64,000 nucleotides of DNA from CBDDIP01 sp965229005. GTDB taxonomy: Bacteria; Actinomycetota; Acidimicrobiia; Acidimicrobiales; Ilumatobacteraceae. The position numbers and the translations under genes are program-made. This document shows, piece after piece, positions 17,601 through 26,594 of this stretch; positions within the stretch are counted from its first letter, which is position 1; each line of letters starts with the position of its first letter. The stretch is taken from assembly GCA_965229005.1 (NCBI GenBank), contig CBDDIP010000001.1, positions 1,116,001 through 1,180,000 on the forward strand. The letters run 5' to 3'. The notes beneath the pieces are model-generated. The model did not search any database and was not told the DNA's origin. It worked only from the letters and a program-made list of their open reading frames with translations.

Positions 17601-20600
17601 ATCTCGGTCAACATCAGCACCGGTCCGGTGCTCACGCTCACCGGCGGCCTGCGCATCGGCAGCGTCGTCGCCGCCAAGCTCGACGCGATCCTCGGCGCGC
17701 TCTTCGGTGACAAGCCGGGCATCGGCGAGGTCAAGCTGATCACCGCTCCGCTCGCGGTGAAGCTGTTCATCGTCTGGGAGAACACGAGCAACGTGCTCGT
17801 CAACCAGGCTGCCGGCTCGAAGATCAGCATCCAGCCGACCTTCAGCGCCGTCGGCGAGTTCGGTCCGGCGACGTTCATCCTGGACAAGCTCGGCATCCCG
17901 TCCGACGGTGCGAAGTACACGTTCGTCGACAAGGAGTTCAACGGTCCGGCGCTCTACCGATCGCCCAACCCCAGCGACACCGCGATCGAGGTCAACGGTC
18001 AGATCGCCGCCGGCGGTGGCAGCGGCGCCGGGTACGGCCCCGTGACCGTGCAGGCGGGCGACACCGTCCGCATCATCGCCATCCCGAAGATGGTGCCCGA
18101 GGGCGTGCTGCAGGACGACTACGCCCTGGACATGCCGACGGCCGCGCAGGTCTGGTACAAGCCAGGGCTGATCTGGCTCGACAACAGCAGCGACACGTTC
18201 TCGACCGAGGTGAGCCAGACCGTCACGAGCGGCAAGCGCCACCCGAAGGTCGTCGCCGACACGACGGTGACCGCCGGGATGTGCGCTGAGTGGGGCGACG
18301 ACGGGCGTCAGTTCGCGATCGTCACGATCGGCCCGTGGGCCGGGCTCATCGACACGGCCGGACTGGCCACCTCGTTCACCTTGAAGTGCGGCGACCCCAA
18401 GCTGGAGTGGAACCCGGAGTCGTTGACCATCCCGTGGACGCGCACCTCGACCACCGAGTTCGTGCAGCTGAACGCCACCGACCTGTCGGGCAAGCACTGG
18501 TCGATCACGTCGCTCAACCCGTTGCCGGCGTGGCTGACCTCCGATCTGCGGAGCGGGCAGTTCAGCGCGTTCACCAACACCGACGTCGCGGCGATGACGC
18601 TGACGATCGACTGCACGAAGGTCAGCCCACGGCGTGAGGTCGAGTTCGACCTGCAAGCCACGACCACCGATGACTCCCCATCTCCGGCGATCCACAAGCA
18701 GATGCACATCACGGCAGACTGCCGCCCGTCCTACATCAAGGCGATCCCGCCGAGGATCGTCAACAGCGGTTCGATCAAGCTGGAGTCCGGCGGCGTCAAG
18801 CCGGCGATGTGGCGGATCGACACGCCGTTCCCGACGTGGCTCACGTCCGACATCAAGGACGGCATCTTCGCCGTGCCCGGCGTCGAGACGCAGACGATCA
18901 ACTTCACCGTGGCACCGCGGGCCCCGAAGTGCGGCAACCAGGCGGCGGTGGAGAAGGAGCTCAAGATCAGCACGGGCAAGCTCAACGGCGACCCGACCTC
19001 GGAGGGTCGTGGCGACCCGATCACGATCACCGTGGTCCGACCGTTCGTCGCGGGCAAGCCCAGCTGCACCCCGCAGACGGCGAAGGGCCACAAGGACCCG
19101 CACATGGTGTCCTTCGACGGCAACTCGTTCGAGGCCCAGGTGCTCGGTGAGTACGTGTACGTCCGGCCCACTGCCGGCAACAGCGGCCCCGAGCTGCGCG
19201 TGCGTCACGAGCGCACCAGCCCCGGCAGCGTCGGCCTCGCTCGGCCGACGAGCATCACGGCCGTCGCGATCGCGGAGAACGGCCGGAAGATCGAGATCTA
19301 CGCCGGCACGAACGTCCACGTGCTCGTCGACGGCGTGCTGACGACGATCGCGCCGGGTGACACGATCGAGACCGGTGGCCTCAGCATCACCGCGACCGCC
19401 GACGCGTTCCAGCTCTCCGCGAGCGGGCTCAACATCGTCGTCGACGTGTGGAGCGGCGGACCCCTGACGTTCCTCGACGTCACCGTCACCGTCGACAGCT
19501 CGGCGCCGATCCAGGGCTTCCTCGGCTCACCGAACGGCAACGCCAACGACGACTTCACGGGCTCCGACGGCGTCGTGCAGACCGTGGCCGATGCCCGCCT
19601 GCACGGCACGGCGTTCTACGCCTTCAGCAACTCGTGGCGGATCACCGACCCGACGAAGTCGATGTTCACCGAGTCCTACGCCGGCTTCAACGATCCGAAC
19701 CCGATCTACGACACGGCTGCGCTGGCGCCGTACCGTCAGCAGGTCATCGACCTCCTCGGTGGGGTCACCAACCGCTGCGCCACCGAGGGCGGCGACTCCG
19801 GCTACCTCGTCGACGCGCTGGCGCTGGAGCTGGCCAACGGCACACCGCTGCGCGAGCTCGGCAGCATCGCCTGCACGTACCTCGTGCAGGGCCAGGTGAC
19901 GAGCGGGCCCGACCACACCGGCATCGACGCCGTCAACGTGACGATCACCGGCGTCGGCATGCAGCCGTGCACGGCCACCACCGACCTCAGCGGCTACTAC
20001 GCCTGCACCGTCGGTGTCGACCTGGCCACGGTCGCATCGGCGACCGGCCCGCTGCAGCTGCACCTCTCGGCGGCGTTCGTCGAGACCCCCACGCAGAACA
20101 TCGCCTCGATGGACGTCGACGTGGCCGGCAAGGCGCCGCTGGCCGGCACGCTCTCCGTCCCCGCGACGATCGATGTCGATCCGACCTTCTTCCCGTCGCT
20201 CGACATCACGGGCACGATGATCGGCCAGAACGGTGTGCCGATGGTCGGTCCGGTCAGCCTGACCGTGAACGAGTACGGCCCCAACGGCTTCTACCTCGGA
20301 TCGCGCTACCACGCAGTCCTGCCGAGCCTGACCGACGGCAGCTACGAGGTCATCCACGTCACCAACCGCAAGACCGTCCGCGCGACCATCGACGTCAACT
20401 TCATCGGCACCGGCGCGTGGGACTGGCGCCACTTCGAGGTCACCGACATCAAGCGTGAGCGTCGGTCCGTCCGCGTCGACATCGACTACCGGCCGCCGAC
20501 GCTCGACCTCAGTGGCGTGCTCACGAAGAACGGCGTCGGCGACGGCCCGAGCAACGGCTTCTACGTCGACAGCTACAACGCGGCCGGCACGAAGATCGCC

Positions 20601-22352
20601 CGGCAGCAGGTGTCGCTCAACATCGGATCGACCGGCACCTACTCGACGTCGCTGACGTTGGCCAACGGCGCCGTCCGGGCGGTCGTGGTGCACCAGCACT
20701 ACAGCGGCATCGGCGGCTTCGACGAGCACACCCAGGAGTACACGGGGCTGGCACCCGATGAGGTGCGCTCGGCAACCTACAGCTACGACTTCCCGAACCA
20801 GACGGTGACGGTGAAGGGGAACGTCAGCCTCAACGGCGTGCCGTTCAACGGCTACGTCCAGGTCTCCGTCCAGTCGACGACGACGAGGGGCGACACGCTG
20901 GGTGGCGGCACGGTCGCGTACGCCTTCGCCGTCGACGGGGTCTACTCCGTCACGTTCACGGCTGCGTTGATCATCGGAGCGGTGCGACCCTCGGTGTTCA
21001 TCCCGGACGGCTCGCCGTACGGCATCGCCGGTCCGAAGGTGAACCTTGCGCCGGGCACGACGACCACGGTCGACGTCTCCGGCAACGATGCCGTCACGAC
21101 GGTGAACCTGCACGGCAACGTGACATGCGCCGGCGTGCCGCAGACCGACTCGTTCTTCCTCGACGCGACGACCTACGACGTCGAGGGCGGCACCGTCATC
21201 GGACGTTTCTCGCCGAGGATCTCGCCGGCCGCCAACGGGAGCTACACGACGTCGTTGAAGGTCAACCGCGACGCGACGTTCATCACCATGACCGGCACGA
21301 AGTGCGGCAGCCCGATCAGCATCGCCCGGGCGATCACGCCCGGCACGATCAACGACGTTCTGTTGAACGTCGAAACGTCTTCGTTGCGGGTGGTCGGCGT
21401 GATCACCGGTTCGCCGGAGCAGTTGACGTTGGACGGCCCGCTCGAGGTGGACGTCATCGAATACGACGCCCAGGGCCACCAGCTCGGCAACCCGTCGGAG
21501 TACAACGTCACCGCCACGCCCCACGTCAACGACCTCGACGAGGTCGTCTCGATCACGTACTCCGCCCGCGGGTACCTGGCCTCGACGACGCGGACCGCGG
21601 TCGTCCAGCTTCGATCGGGGGGCGGGTTCATCGCCGAGGACTCGTTCGCTGTCGTCGAGGGGCCGAACTCGGTCGTCTACAACTTCGACTTCAACGGCAA
21701 CGCGCCCGAAGGGACACCCGTGGTGGTCAGTGGGACGATCACGGACAACGGAGTCCCCCATGTCAACGAGACGGTGACCGTGACCGTGAACAGCTACCTC
21801 TTCACCGACTGGTCGCAGCCGTTCACCGAGCTCGAGTCGGTCGCTGTGGAGGCGACGACGGACGACGCCGGGCGTTACTCGGTCATCATCCAGGCCAACG
21901 AGCTGGCGACGCTGGTGAGGGCCTCGGTGATCCGCGAGACGTCCGATCCCGAGGGCTGGAACCGAGCCAAGGAGATCACACCCGGCACCGCGAGCTCGCT
22001 CACGGTGGACATCGAGCTGAGCGAGACGCGGTTCCGGTTCGAGGGAACGATCGCGCTGCAGCAGTGCAGCGCACCGCTGGTGTTCCGTCGTGAGATCTGG
22101 GTGTCGGACGACCTCGACCTCGGCACCTCCTACGACTTCGACACGGGGCTCTGGCCGGGAGCGACGAAGGTCTTCGACGAGCTCGTCGTCCCCGATCTCG
22201 ATGCGCCGTACCACCACGACATCACCGCTCACCTCGATCCGTCGGCACGGTTCATCGGCGTCGTCTACCGAGCGAACAACAGCACCGGCGCCGGTGCGTT
22301 CGGGCTCACCCAGGCCGGCTACTACGGCGTCGGAGCGAACGAGACGTGCTGA
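14646..22352 (+). CDS. 2568-aa secreted multidomain protein with von Willebrand type D domain
   Basis: A signal peptide (VVRRLALIISIVLSLVLG...) is followed by three beta modules of about 110 residues (about 40-390; recurring RVADT/RLVDS starts, GVPKTGVAAVALSVT and DVVGYVP ends). A Thr/Pro linker spans about 395-540. A long middle region contains a Cys-bearing beta-rich segment. At about 1480-1640 lies a vWF type D domain (GHKDPHMVSFDGNSFEAQ, GEYVYVRP and GFLGSPNGNANDDFTGSDG). The rest is a chain of carboxypeptidase-regulatory/SdrD-B-like repeats (SGVLTKNGVGDGPSNGFYV, KGNVSLNGVPFNGYVQV, SGTITDNGVPHVNETVTV). No LPXTG or membrane anchor is present at the C-terminus, so it is released or held non-covalently. 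Adhesion or a surface-layer role is plausible. The ATG at 14646 places the signal peptide at the N-terminus. Confidence 0.9.
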   Translation: MVVRRLALIISIVLSLVLGDLAVAPAAATSAAVGSGPTTALYTPVVPTRVADTTLKTVATKRVVVTGTAGVPKTGVAAVALSVTAKSPLGGFLVVWRAATLPPLIPSLLMEPGVAVTTTVLVPVDASGDVDVFNAIGNAAVTIDVVGYVPSAGQLTVQPPYRVVETRLKVGANALTANQTVLVKIGGVGGVPKTARAAVIDLGATSSAGTNLTIWSRTGARPTITNLAVPKDESRSNLVVVPLDSDGRVQLHNEKGTTHVSVDVIGWFTDKDTDFQASTPTRLVDSKANTGINGALAANTTATLKVAGAAGVPATGARAVIVNITASAATKATALAVWTDGPRPTATSLSVAPNDTASNTAIVTLDATGSIRIAHTAGTVQLTVDVLGWLGSTTPPPPPPTTTTTTTTPATTTTTTTIPPTTTTRPTTTTSAPTTTTTTPATTTTAATTTTTSPATTTTAATTTSTTAPTTTTSTTTSTTAPTTTTTTTTTTTTPPTTTSTTTSTTTTTTTTTTAPTTTTTTAPTTTTTTAPTTTTTEPPAPVTGTWKFVPDALTLNGPGAQAITDLQIVDANGVAHDIDPPAGVSFASLGDTASVTFTSLGGGRYRATATGTIGTLVLVATVDGQSFRPTISLTNALLQPNVTLVPDSQVVWPAAGLPTGFDPTTQLWPGLSAAGAGPFTWAEIKARTNIGGTNADGTNSIPTDARMPAVLVGTAPPVGTLVLAAGGSGLYGKVVAPAGLPTIQRNGFSLVSLEFVDLFDIYLSMSVDVDLAQLASLADPASTPASSGSNLRSSGSAPGKGKDPVFLADPPATPPEPPEVKKKCESSVTTDFSAELGGSFNPPTPYGHASVTPIQVAPGEYEVASMVFEFGMKADANITLAGTASTVEATFTCKLGSKDLPDIPLPGPLAFISIYSNLELTWDGNASVKTNAPIEFGARCTARADVSVTFTYTRGGSIVPTTKRDVDEPTCTSNIVQPATTALPISVNISTGPVLTLTGGLRIGSVVAAKLDAILGALFGDKPGIGEVKLITAPLAVKLFIVWENTSNVLVNQAAGSKISIQPTFSAVGEFGPATFILDKLGIPSDGAKYTFVDKEFNGPALYRSPNPSDTAIEVNGQIAAGGGSGAGYGPVTVQAGDTVRIIAIPKMVPEGVLQDDYALDMPTAAQVWYKPGLIWLDNSSDTFSTEVSQTVTSGKRHPKVVADTTVTAGMCAEWGDDGRQFAIVTIGPWAGLIDTAGLATSFTLKCGDPKLEWNPESLTIPWTRTSTTEFVQLNATDLSGKHWSITSLNPLPAWLTSDLRSGQFSAFTNTDVAAMTLTIDCTKVSPRREVEFDLQATTTDDSPSPAIHKQMHITADCRPSYIKAIPPRIVNSGSIKLESGGVKPAMWRIDTPFPTWLTSDIKDGIFAVPGVETQTINFTVAPRAPKCGNQAAVEKELKISTGKLNGDPTSEGRGDPITITVVRPFVAGKPSCTPQTAKGHKDPHMVSFDGNSFEAQVLGEYVYVRPTAGNSGPELRVRHERTSPGSVGLARPTSITAVAIAENGRKIEIYAGTNVHVLVDGVLTTIAPGDTIETGGLSITATADAFQLSASGLNIVVDVWSGGPLTFLDVTVTVDSSAPIQGFLGSPNGNANDDFTGSDGVVQTVADARLHGTAFYAFSNSWRITDPTKSMFTESYAGFNDPNPIYDTAALAPYRQQVIDLLGGVTNRCATEGGDSGYLVDALALELANGTPLRELGSIACTYLVQGQVTSGPDHTGIDAVNVTITGVGMQPCTATTDLSGYYACTVGVDLATVASATGPLQLHLSAAFVETPTQNIASMDVDVAGKAPLAGTLSVPATIDVDPTFFPSLDITGTMIGQNGVPMVGPVSLTVNEYGPNGFYLGSRYHAVLPSLTDGSYEVIHVTNRKTVRATIDVNFIGTGAWDWRHFEVTDIKRERRSVRVDIDYRPPTLDLSGVLTKNGVGDGPSNGFYVDSYNAAGTKIARQQVSLNIGSTGTYSTSLTLANGAVRAVVVHQHYSGIGGFDEHTQEYTGLAPDEVRSATYSYDFPNQTVTVKGNVSLNGVPFNGYVQVSVQSTTTRGDTLGGGTVAYAFAVDGVYSVTFTAALIIGAVRPSVFIPDGSPYGIAGPKVNLAPGTTTTVDVSGNDAVTTVNLHGNVTCAGVPQTDSFFLDATTYDVEGGTVIGRFSPRISPAANGSYTTSLKVNRDATFITMTGTKCGSPISIARAITPGTINDVLLNVETSSLRVVGVITGSPEQLTLDGPLEVDVIEYDAQGHQLGNPSEYNVTATPHVNDLDEVVSITYSARGYLASTTRTAVVQLRSGGGFIAEDSFAVVEGPNSVVYNFDFNGNAPEGTPVVVSGTITDNGVPHVNETVTVTVNSYLFTDWSQPFTELESVAVEATTDDAGRYSVIIQANELATLVRASVIRETSDPEGWNRAKEITPGTASSLTVDIELSETRFRFEGTIALQQCSAPLVFRREIWVSDDLDLGTSYDFDTGLWPGATKVFDELVVPDLDAPYHHDITAHLDPSARFIGVVYRANNSTGAGAFGLTQAGYYGVGANETC
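15836..16265 (+). repeat. ACC/ACG low-complexity tract encoding a Thr-rich linker
   Basis: About 430 bp made almost entirely of Thr codons with scattered Pro and Ala codons, inside the vWD protein gene. It encodes an extended linker, probably glycosylated, between the N-terminal beta modules and the rest. The short-period repetition could permit slippage and length variation between strains. Confidence 0.85.
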
Positions 22353-22373
22353 CCGTACGAGGGCCGGCGCGCG

Positions 22374-22526
22374 TCAGTCGTCGCTGAAGAAGTCGTCGCC
22401 GAACGTCCCGAGCTGGCTGAACCACTCCCGACGCAACGGGGCGACCAGCCGCGCCCGGATCGACGCGAGCCGCGAGGACCCGTGGGAACCGGTGGTGGAG
22501 GAGGAGGTGTCGTCGCTGTTCAGCAT
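22374..22526 (-). CDS. possible 50-aa small protein
   Basis: An ATG-started frame encodes MLNSDDTSSSTTGSHG..., with a Ser/Thr/Asp-rich start, a basic middle (RLASIRARLVAPLRREW) and an acidic aromatic end (FGDDFFSDD). It occupies most of the 314-bp gap between two rightward surface-protein genes and reads leftward. No strong ribosome-binding site and no recognised family; it is included because its composition looks protein-like. Otherwise the interval 22353-22666 holds nothing that I can support. Confidence 0.35.
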   Translation of the reverse strand: MLNSDDTSSSTTGSHGSSRLASIRARLVAPLRREWFSQLGTFGDDFFSDD

Positions 22527-22666
22527 GAGGGTGCTCTGGTGTTCTGGCTGATCGCCGGATCGGCGTGATCCATCCTGGTGCCCCGGACCACGTCCGTCGA
22601 AACGCGCTGACAGGAAGTTTGCCGTGACTCCCGTCATGAACCGTGGTGGCCGGCGTCGTCGGCAAG

Positions 22667-24424
22667 ATGCAGCACCGCCGTTGGTCGCCGACCCCACCCG
22701 CCTTCGCGGCCGTCCTCGGGGCGTTCGCGCTCGCGTCCGTCGTCGGCGCCGCGCTCCCGGCGCACGCAGCGACGACGATCACCGTCACCAGCACCGCCGA
22801 CCCGGCCACCCCGGTCGTCGACGGCGACTGCACGCTGCGTGAGGCGGTGCTGGCCGCGAACACCGACACAGCGGTCGACGGTTGCCCAGCGGGCTCCGGG
22901 GCCGACACGATCGTCCTGCCGGCCGGGACCTTCACGATGCTCAGCGGCCTTCGGGTCGGTGCGCCGGTGACCTTCGTCGGCACCAACAGCGGTCTCGACG
23001 CACGCAACACCGCAACACGTGGTGCGCCGACGAACATCGTGCTCGACCCGCCGGCCGGTGCCGCGACGCCGATCATGCTGTTCGAGATCAACTGCGTGGC
23101 GACCGACCCGGCCGGCTGTGCGACACCCGTGGGGTTCGACGGGGTCGACCTGTCCACCGGAGCCAGCGCCGCGTCCGATCTGCTCGGCATCGTCGACTAC
23201 TCCGCACCGGCCGGCCTCCCCGCGTCCGCGGCGAGTGCCGGCGTCGACGTGCGCAACTCCGTGCTCACCGGCTTCACGCTGGGCATCTACCCAAGTGGTC
23301 ACGCTGCCACCATCACCGCGAACGTGTTCCGCGACAACAACCGTTCGGGTGCCGCTGCCGGCAATGGCATCTACAACGACTTCGTCTCCGACGGTGCGCT
23401 CATCACCGACAACCTGTTCGACGGCAACGCCAACGCCGGCATCACCTATGACGGCACACCGGCGGCCAACGCCAACGTGTCGTCGAACGTGACGATCACC
23501 GACAACCAGTTCGTCAACGGCACCGGCAACGGGATCGTGCTGTCGAACGTGCGCGGTGCAGTGGTCACGGGGAACTACGTCGATGAGCCCGGAGTCAACG
23601 GGATCACGGTGGCATCGTCGGACCACGTTTCACTCACCGACAACACGTTCGCCGGAGGCCGACGCGGCATCCGCGTCCGCGACGCGTACGACCCGGTGAA
23701 CCCCCCGAACAGCGCGCTGACGATCACGGGCAACCGCATCGTCGACAACACGGAGGCGGGCCTGTTGATCATCGCCGGCGGTGTCACCGGGCCGCTCACG
23801 GCCGACGGCAACTGGTGGGGCGCCAACGGCGGCCCGGGTTCCACCGGTGGGTCCGGGCTCGTCGCCAACGGCATCGTCGGCGGCGCCGCGCCGGTGGCAT
23901 CGTCGTGGATCACGATCGCCTGCCCGGCACCCGTCACCGTCATCGCCGGTCAGACCGCGCCGCTGTCGCTGGCCACGGGCCAGGGAGGCACCATCCCGTC
24001 GCTCGCGTTCGGTCCCGTTTGGTTCCCCGCGTCAGGTGTCGGCGATCCAGTGGTGGCCTTCTCCTCGTCCGACACGGCGATCGCCACCGTGTCGCCGGCC
24101 TCCGTGCTCGCACAGGGCAACGCATCGACGAACGTGCAGGGCGTCGCCGCCGGCACCGCGGCGATCGGCGTGGCGCTCGATCAGGAGCTGCTGTCGTGCC
24201 CGATCGCCAACGTCGAAGCGCTTCCCCCGGCGTCGACCAGCACGTCGATCGGCGCGACGAGCAGCACGACCACCACCCCGGCGACCACCAGCACGATCCG
24301 CCCCGCCGTCCTGCCGGCAACGGGGGCTGGCACGACGATGACCACGGGCGCTGCGACCACGGCCACCGGGCTCGGCCTGTTGCTCGTCTGGTTGGTCCGC
24401 CGCCGACCGCTGCCGCGACGCTGA
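22667..24424 (+). CDS. LPXTG-anchored CSLREA/parallel beta-helix surface protein
   Basis: The 585-aa product has a signal peptide ending in AHA, then a CSLREA-type domain (VDGDCTLREAVLAANTDTA). Right-handed beta-helix repeats follow (about 170-400; ITANVFRDNNRSG, ITDNLFDGNANAGIT, ITDNQFVNGTGNGIV, LTDNTFAGGRRGIRV, ITGNRIVDNTEAGLL), then an Ig-like segment. The C-terminus is a sortase signal: LPATGAGT, a hydrophobic stretch and RRRPLPRR. It should be covalently anchored to the wall, most simply by the sortase encoded next to it. The ATG at 22667 is preferred to a GTG at 22643 because it begins the basic n-region of the signal peptide. Confidence 0.88.
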   Translation: MQHRRWSPTPPAFAAVLGAFALASVVGAALPAHAATTITVTSTADPATPVVDGDCTLREAVLAANTDTAVDGCPAGSGADTIVLPAGTFTMLSGLRVGAPVTFVGTNSGLDARNTATRGAPTNIVLDPPAGAATPIMLFEINCVATDPAGCATPVGFDGVDLSTGASAASDLLGIVDYSAPAGLPASAASAGVDVRNSVLTGFTLGIYPSGHAATITANVFRDNNRSGAAAGNGIYNDFVSDGALITDNLFDGNANAGITYDGTPAANANVSSNVTITDNQFVNGTGNGIVLSNVRGAVVTGNYVDEPGVNGITVASSDHVSLTDNTFAGGRRGIRVRDAYDPVNPPNSALTITGNRIVDNTEAGLLIIAGGVTGPLTADGNWWGANGGPGSTGGSGLVANGIVGGAAPVASSWITIACPAPVTVIAGQTAPLSLATGQGGTIPSLAFGPVWFPASGVGDPVVAFSSSDTAIATVSPASVLAQGNASTNVQGVAAGTAAIGVALDQELLSCPIANVEALPPASTSTSIGATSSTTTTPATTSTIRPAVLPATGAGTTMTTGAATTATGLGLLLVWLVRRRPLPRR

Positions 24425-24448
24425 CCGACGCTCATCGCCGACGTGGCG

Positions 24449-26179
24449 TCACGCCACGAGCGTGAAGGTGACGACGATCCGGTGGCTCGTGTCGGTGGGC
24501 AGCCAGTTGGTCTTCGAGCAGGCGACCAGCGACACGCTCGGCTCCGGCGCGCTGAGCCCGGCGTTGTAGATCGACGTCGAGCTCGTGCCTGTCAGGTTGC
24601 GGTGGTGGTACACGTAGGTGAAGGTCTGTCCGTCGGCACCGGTGAGCGTCATCGTCGCGCCGGGCCCCAGCAGGTGCAGCCAGAAGAAGATCCCGCCGTG
24701 GGTGGTGCGGTGGCCGAACAGGACCATGTGGCTCGGTGCGATCCCCGTCAACGCGCCGGTCTGCGGCCACCGACCGACGCGTCCGGAGTCGACGACACGC
24801 GAGCCGACCTCGTCGAGCACGGTGACGTCGATGCCCAACGACGGCACGGTGAGCCGGTACGGCAGCGGCGACACCGGCGGCGGCGGAGGTGGCGGCGGCA
24901 CGACGTTCACCGGCGCGGGCAGGTAGCCGAGCGCCGGCGTTCCGGTGAAGTACCCGGCGACGTCGACGATCACCTGCGCGCCGGACTGCGTGTAGATCGC
25001 CACGCCACGATCCGACGTTCGCAAGATCGCGTGGTTGGCCACGGTCTGCGACGCCGCGCTGGCGTTCAGGTTGCTGGTCGCCGGCAGCGGCGTGCGCGCC
25101 GGGTACCCGGTGAAGAACCCGGCGGCCCGCGTCTCGGTGGCTGTCAGGTTGACCACGACTGCGGACGCGCCGTTCCGGCCCCAGAAGTCGAACTCCGCCA
25201 CCCAGCCCGGGTACATCCGCCCGTACGCCGGGTGGCTGCGCGTGTCGAGCGCACGAGTCGGCGCGCTCGGCACGAACAGCCCGTCGGTGGATGCGAGCGC
25301 GGTGGCACCAGTGACGTAGCCGGCGATGTCCACGATGAGGTGCGTCGTCAACGAGGTGAACAGATCGATCGAGCGGCCGCCGCCGGCGGTGCCGATCGGA
25401 ACGATCGCTTGGTTCGCGCACGTCTGCCCGGGGGCGTCGCCGTTCAGGCTGGACGTTGCCGGGCGCGGGGTGTTGGACGCGAACGCGGTGACGAAGCCGG
25501 AGCCTGCGGACTCCGTGAGCGTCAGGTTGACGACCACCGCGGCCGCCGTCGCGGGCACGGATGCCGGCAATCCGACCCGCTCGATCGATCCGGCGCTGAC
25601 GCGCACGCCGCGGCCACGCGTGTCGAGGATGCGCGCTGCCTGGTCGAACCCGACGAATCGGCCTGCGGTGACCGCGACCGCCGTCGGCACGTACGCGCCG
25701 AGCACGTCGACGACGATCTGCGCCCAGCTCTGCACGAAGACGTCCACGCAACCGCCGGAGCCGAGGCGCACGGTGACCAGGTTGGCGATGGTCTGTCCGA
25801 CGCGTTCGACGTTGAGGCTCGAGGCGTCCGGCCGCGGCAGGCCCGTCGGCGAGACCGTGACGAAGCCGGGGCCCGACGCGCCCGTGATCGTGATGTTGAG
25901 GACGGCGGCCGTCGCGTTGGCGGCAACGCCGGCGCGCCCGGCGACCTGCACACGGATCGTGTTGGCGTCGAGGTAGGTGAAGCCGCCGACGCCTTGGTCC
26001 GGTCGCGTGTCGGCAAGGCGCGTGGGCATCGCCGCGGTGAAGTACGAGGCGCCCGCCGGCGGCGCCGCGCCCGCCGGCGACGACAACGTCAGCCGACCGA
26101 TCGTGATCACCGCGGCAGCTGCCAGAAGACGGCGCCGGGAGAACGCCACCGGCACCGGTTGCTGCGCCGCGTCGGACAT
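24449..26179 (-). CDS. Tat-exported sortase with three N-terminal beta modules
   Basis: The 576-aa product has a twin-arginine signal (SRRRLLAAAAVI). Three beta modules of about 115-135 residues follow (about 45-430; MPTRLADTRPDQG, RILDTRGRG and TRALDTRSHP starts; VVDVLGAY/IVDIAGYV/IVDVAGYF ends). After a nine-residue proline run at about 435 comes a sortase domain (about 445-576). Sortase active-site residues are visible: His in FGHRTTHGG, Cys in LVACSK and Arg in SHRIVV. Sortases cut LPXTG-like signals and join the protein to peptidoglycan. Its likely substrates are the LPATG protein next door and the LPFTG giant protein. The start at 26179 overlaps the stop of the HTH gene (TGATG). Confidence 0.9.
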   Translation of the reverse strand: MSDAAQQPVPVAFSRRRLLAAAAVITIGRLTLSSPAGAAPPAGASYFTAAMPTRLADTRPDQGVGGFTYLDANTIRVQVAGRAGVAANATAAVLNITITGASGPGFVTVSPTGLPRPDASSLNVERVGQTIANLVTVRLGSGGCVDVFVQSWAQIVVDVLGAYVPTAVAVTAGRFVGFDQAARILDTRGRGVRVSAGSIERVGLPASVPATAAAVVVNLTLTESAGSGFVTAFASNTPRPATSSLNGDAPGQTCANQAIVPIGTAGGGRSIDLFTSLTTHLIVDIAGYVTGATALASTDGLFVPSAPTRALDTRSHPAYGRMYPGWVAEFDFWGRNGASAVVVNLTATETRAAGFFTGYPARTPLPATSNLNASAASQTVANHAILRTSDRGVAIYTQSGAQVIVDVAGYFTGTPALGYLPAPVNVVPPPPPPPPVSPLPYRLTVPSLGIDVTVLDEVGSRVVDSGRVGRWPQTGALTGIAPSHMVLFGHRTTHGGIFFWLHLLGPGATMTLTGADGQTFTYVYHHRNLTGTSSTSIYNAGLSAPEPSVSLVACSKTNWLPTDTSHRIVVTFTLVA

Positions 26180-26487
26180 CACGATGAGGCTGGACCCGTC
26201 GACCTTCGCCCGGCGCCGACCTCGCCCGGGGGCACGACGAACAAGTCGTTCGGCGCGCAGTCGAGTGCTCGACACAGCGCGGACAGCGTCGCCAGGCGCA
26301 CCTCGCGCGGCTGACCGGTGAGCAGCGCACCGACGGATGCAGCGGTGAGCTCGTAACCGGCCCGCTCGAGCAGGAGCCGGCGCAGCTCCGCTGCCGACCA
26401 GATGCCACGCTCGGCAGCAGCCATGCGCAACCGCCATCCGATCCGGCCCGGGTTCTCCACATCCGTCATCAGCGGAAGAGACGTCAT
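26179..26487 (-). CDS. Cro/C1-type HTH regulator upstream of the sortase
   Basis: The 102-aa product has a Cro/C1-like helix-turn-helix: GIWSAAELRRLLLERAGYEL, TAASVGALLTGQPREV and LATLSALCRALDCAPNDLF, the last segment being typical of XRE proteins of the YozG/HTH_26 kind. Its TGA shares a base with the sortase ATG, so the two are translated together. The most direct reading is autoregulation of the sortase operon. An in-frame ATG six codons later (26469) is an alternative start; neither has a clear ribosome-binding site. Confidence 0.82.
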   Translation of the reverse strand: MTSLPLMTDVENPGRIGWRLRMAAAERGIWSAAELRRLLLERAGYELTAASVGALLTGQPREVRLATLSALCRALDCAPNDLFVVPPGEVGAGRRSTGPASS

Positions 26488-26594
26488 GATCGGCGTTCGA
26501 TCACGCCGGTCCGGGTGTTTTGACGTGGTCGTCGTGACGCACCCGGCACCGTCGAAGACGCGTCATCGTTGCAACCACCGAGCGTCGAAGACCC

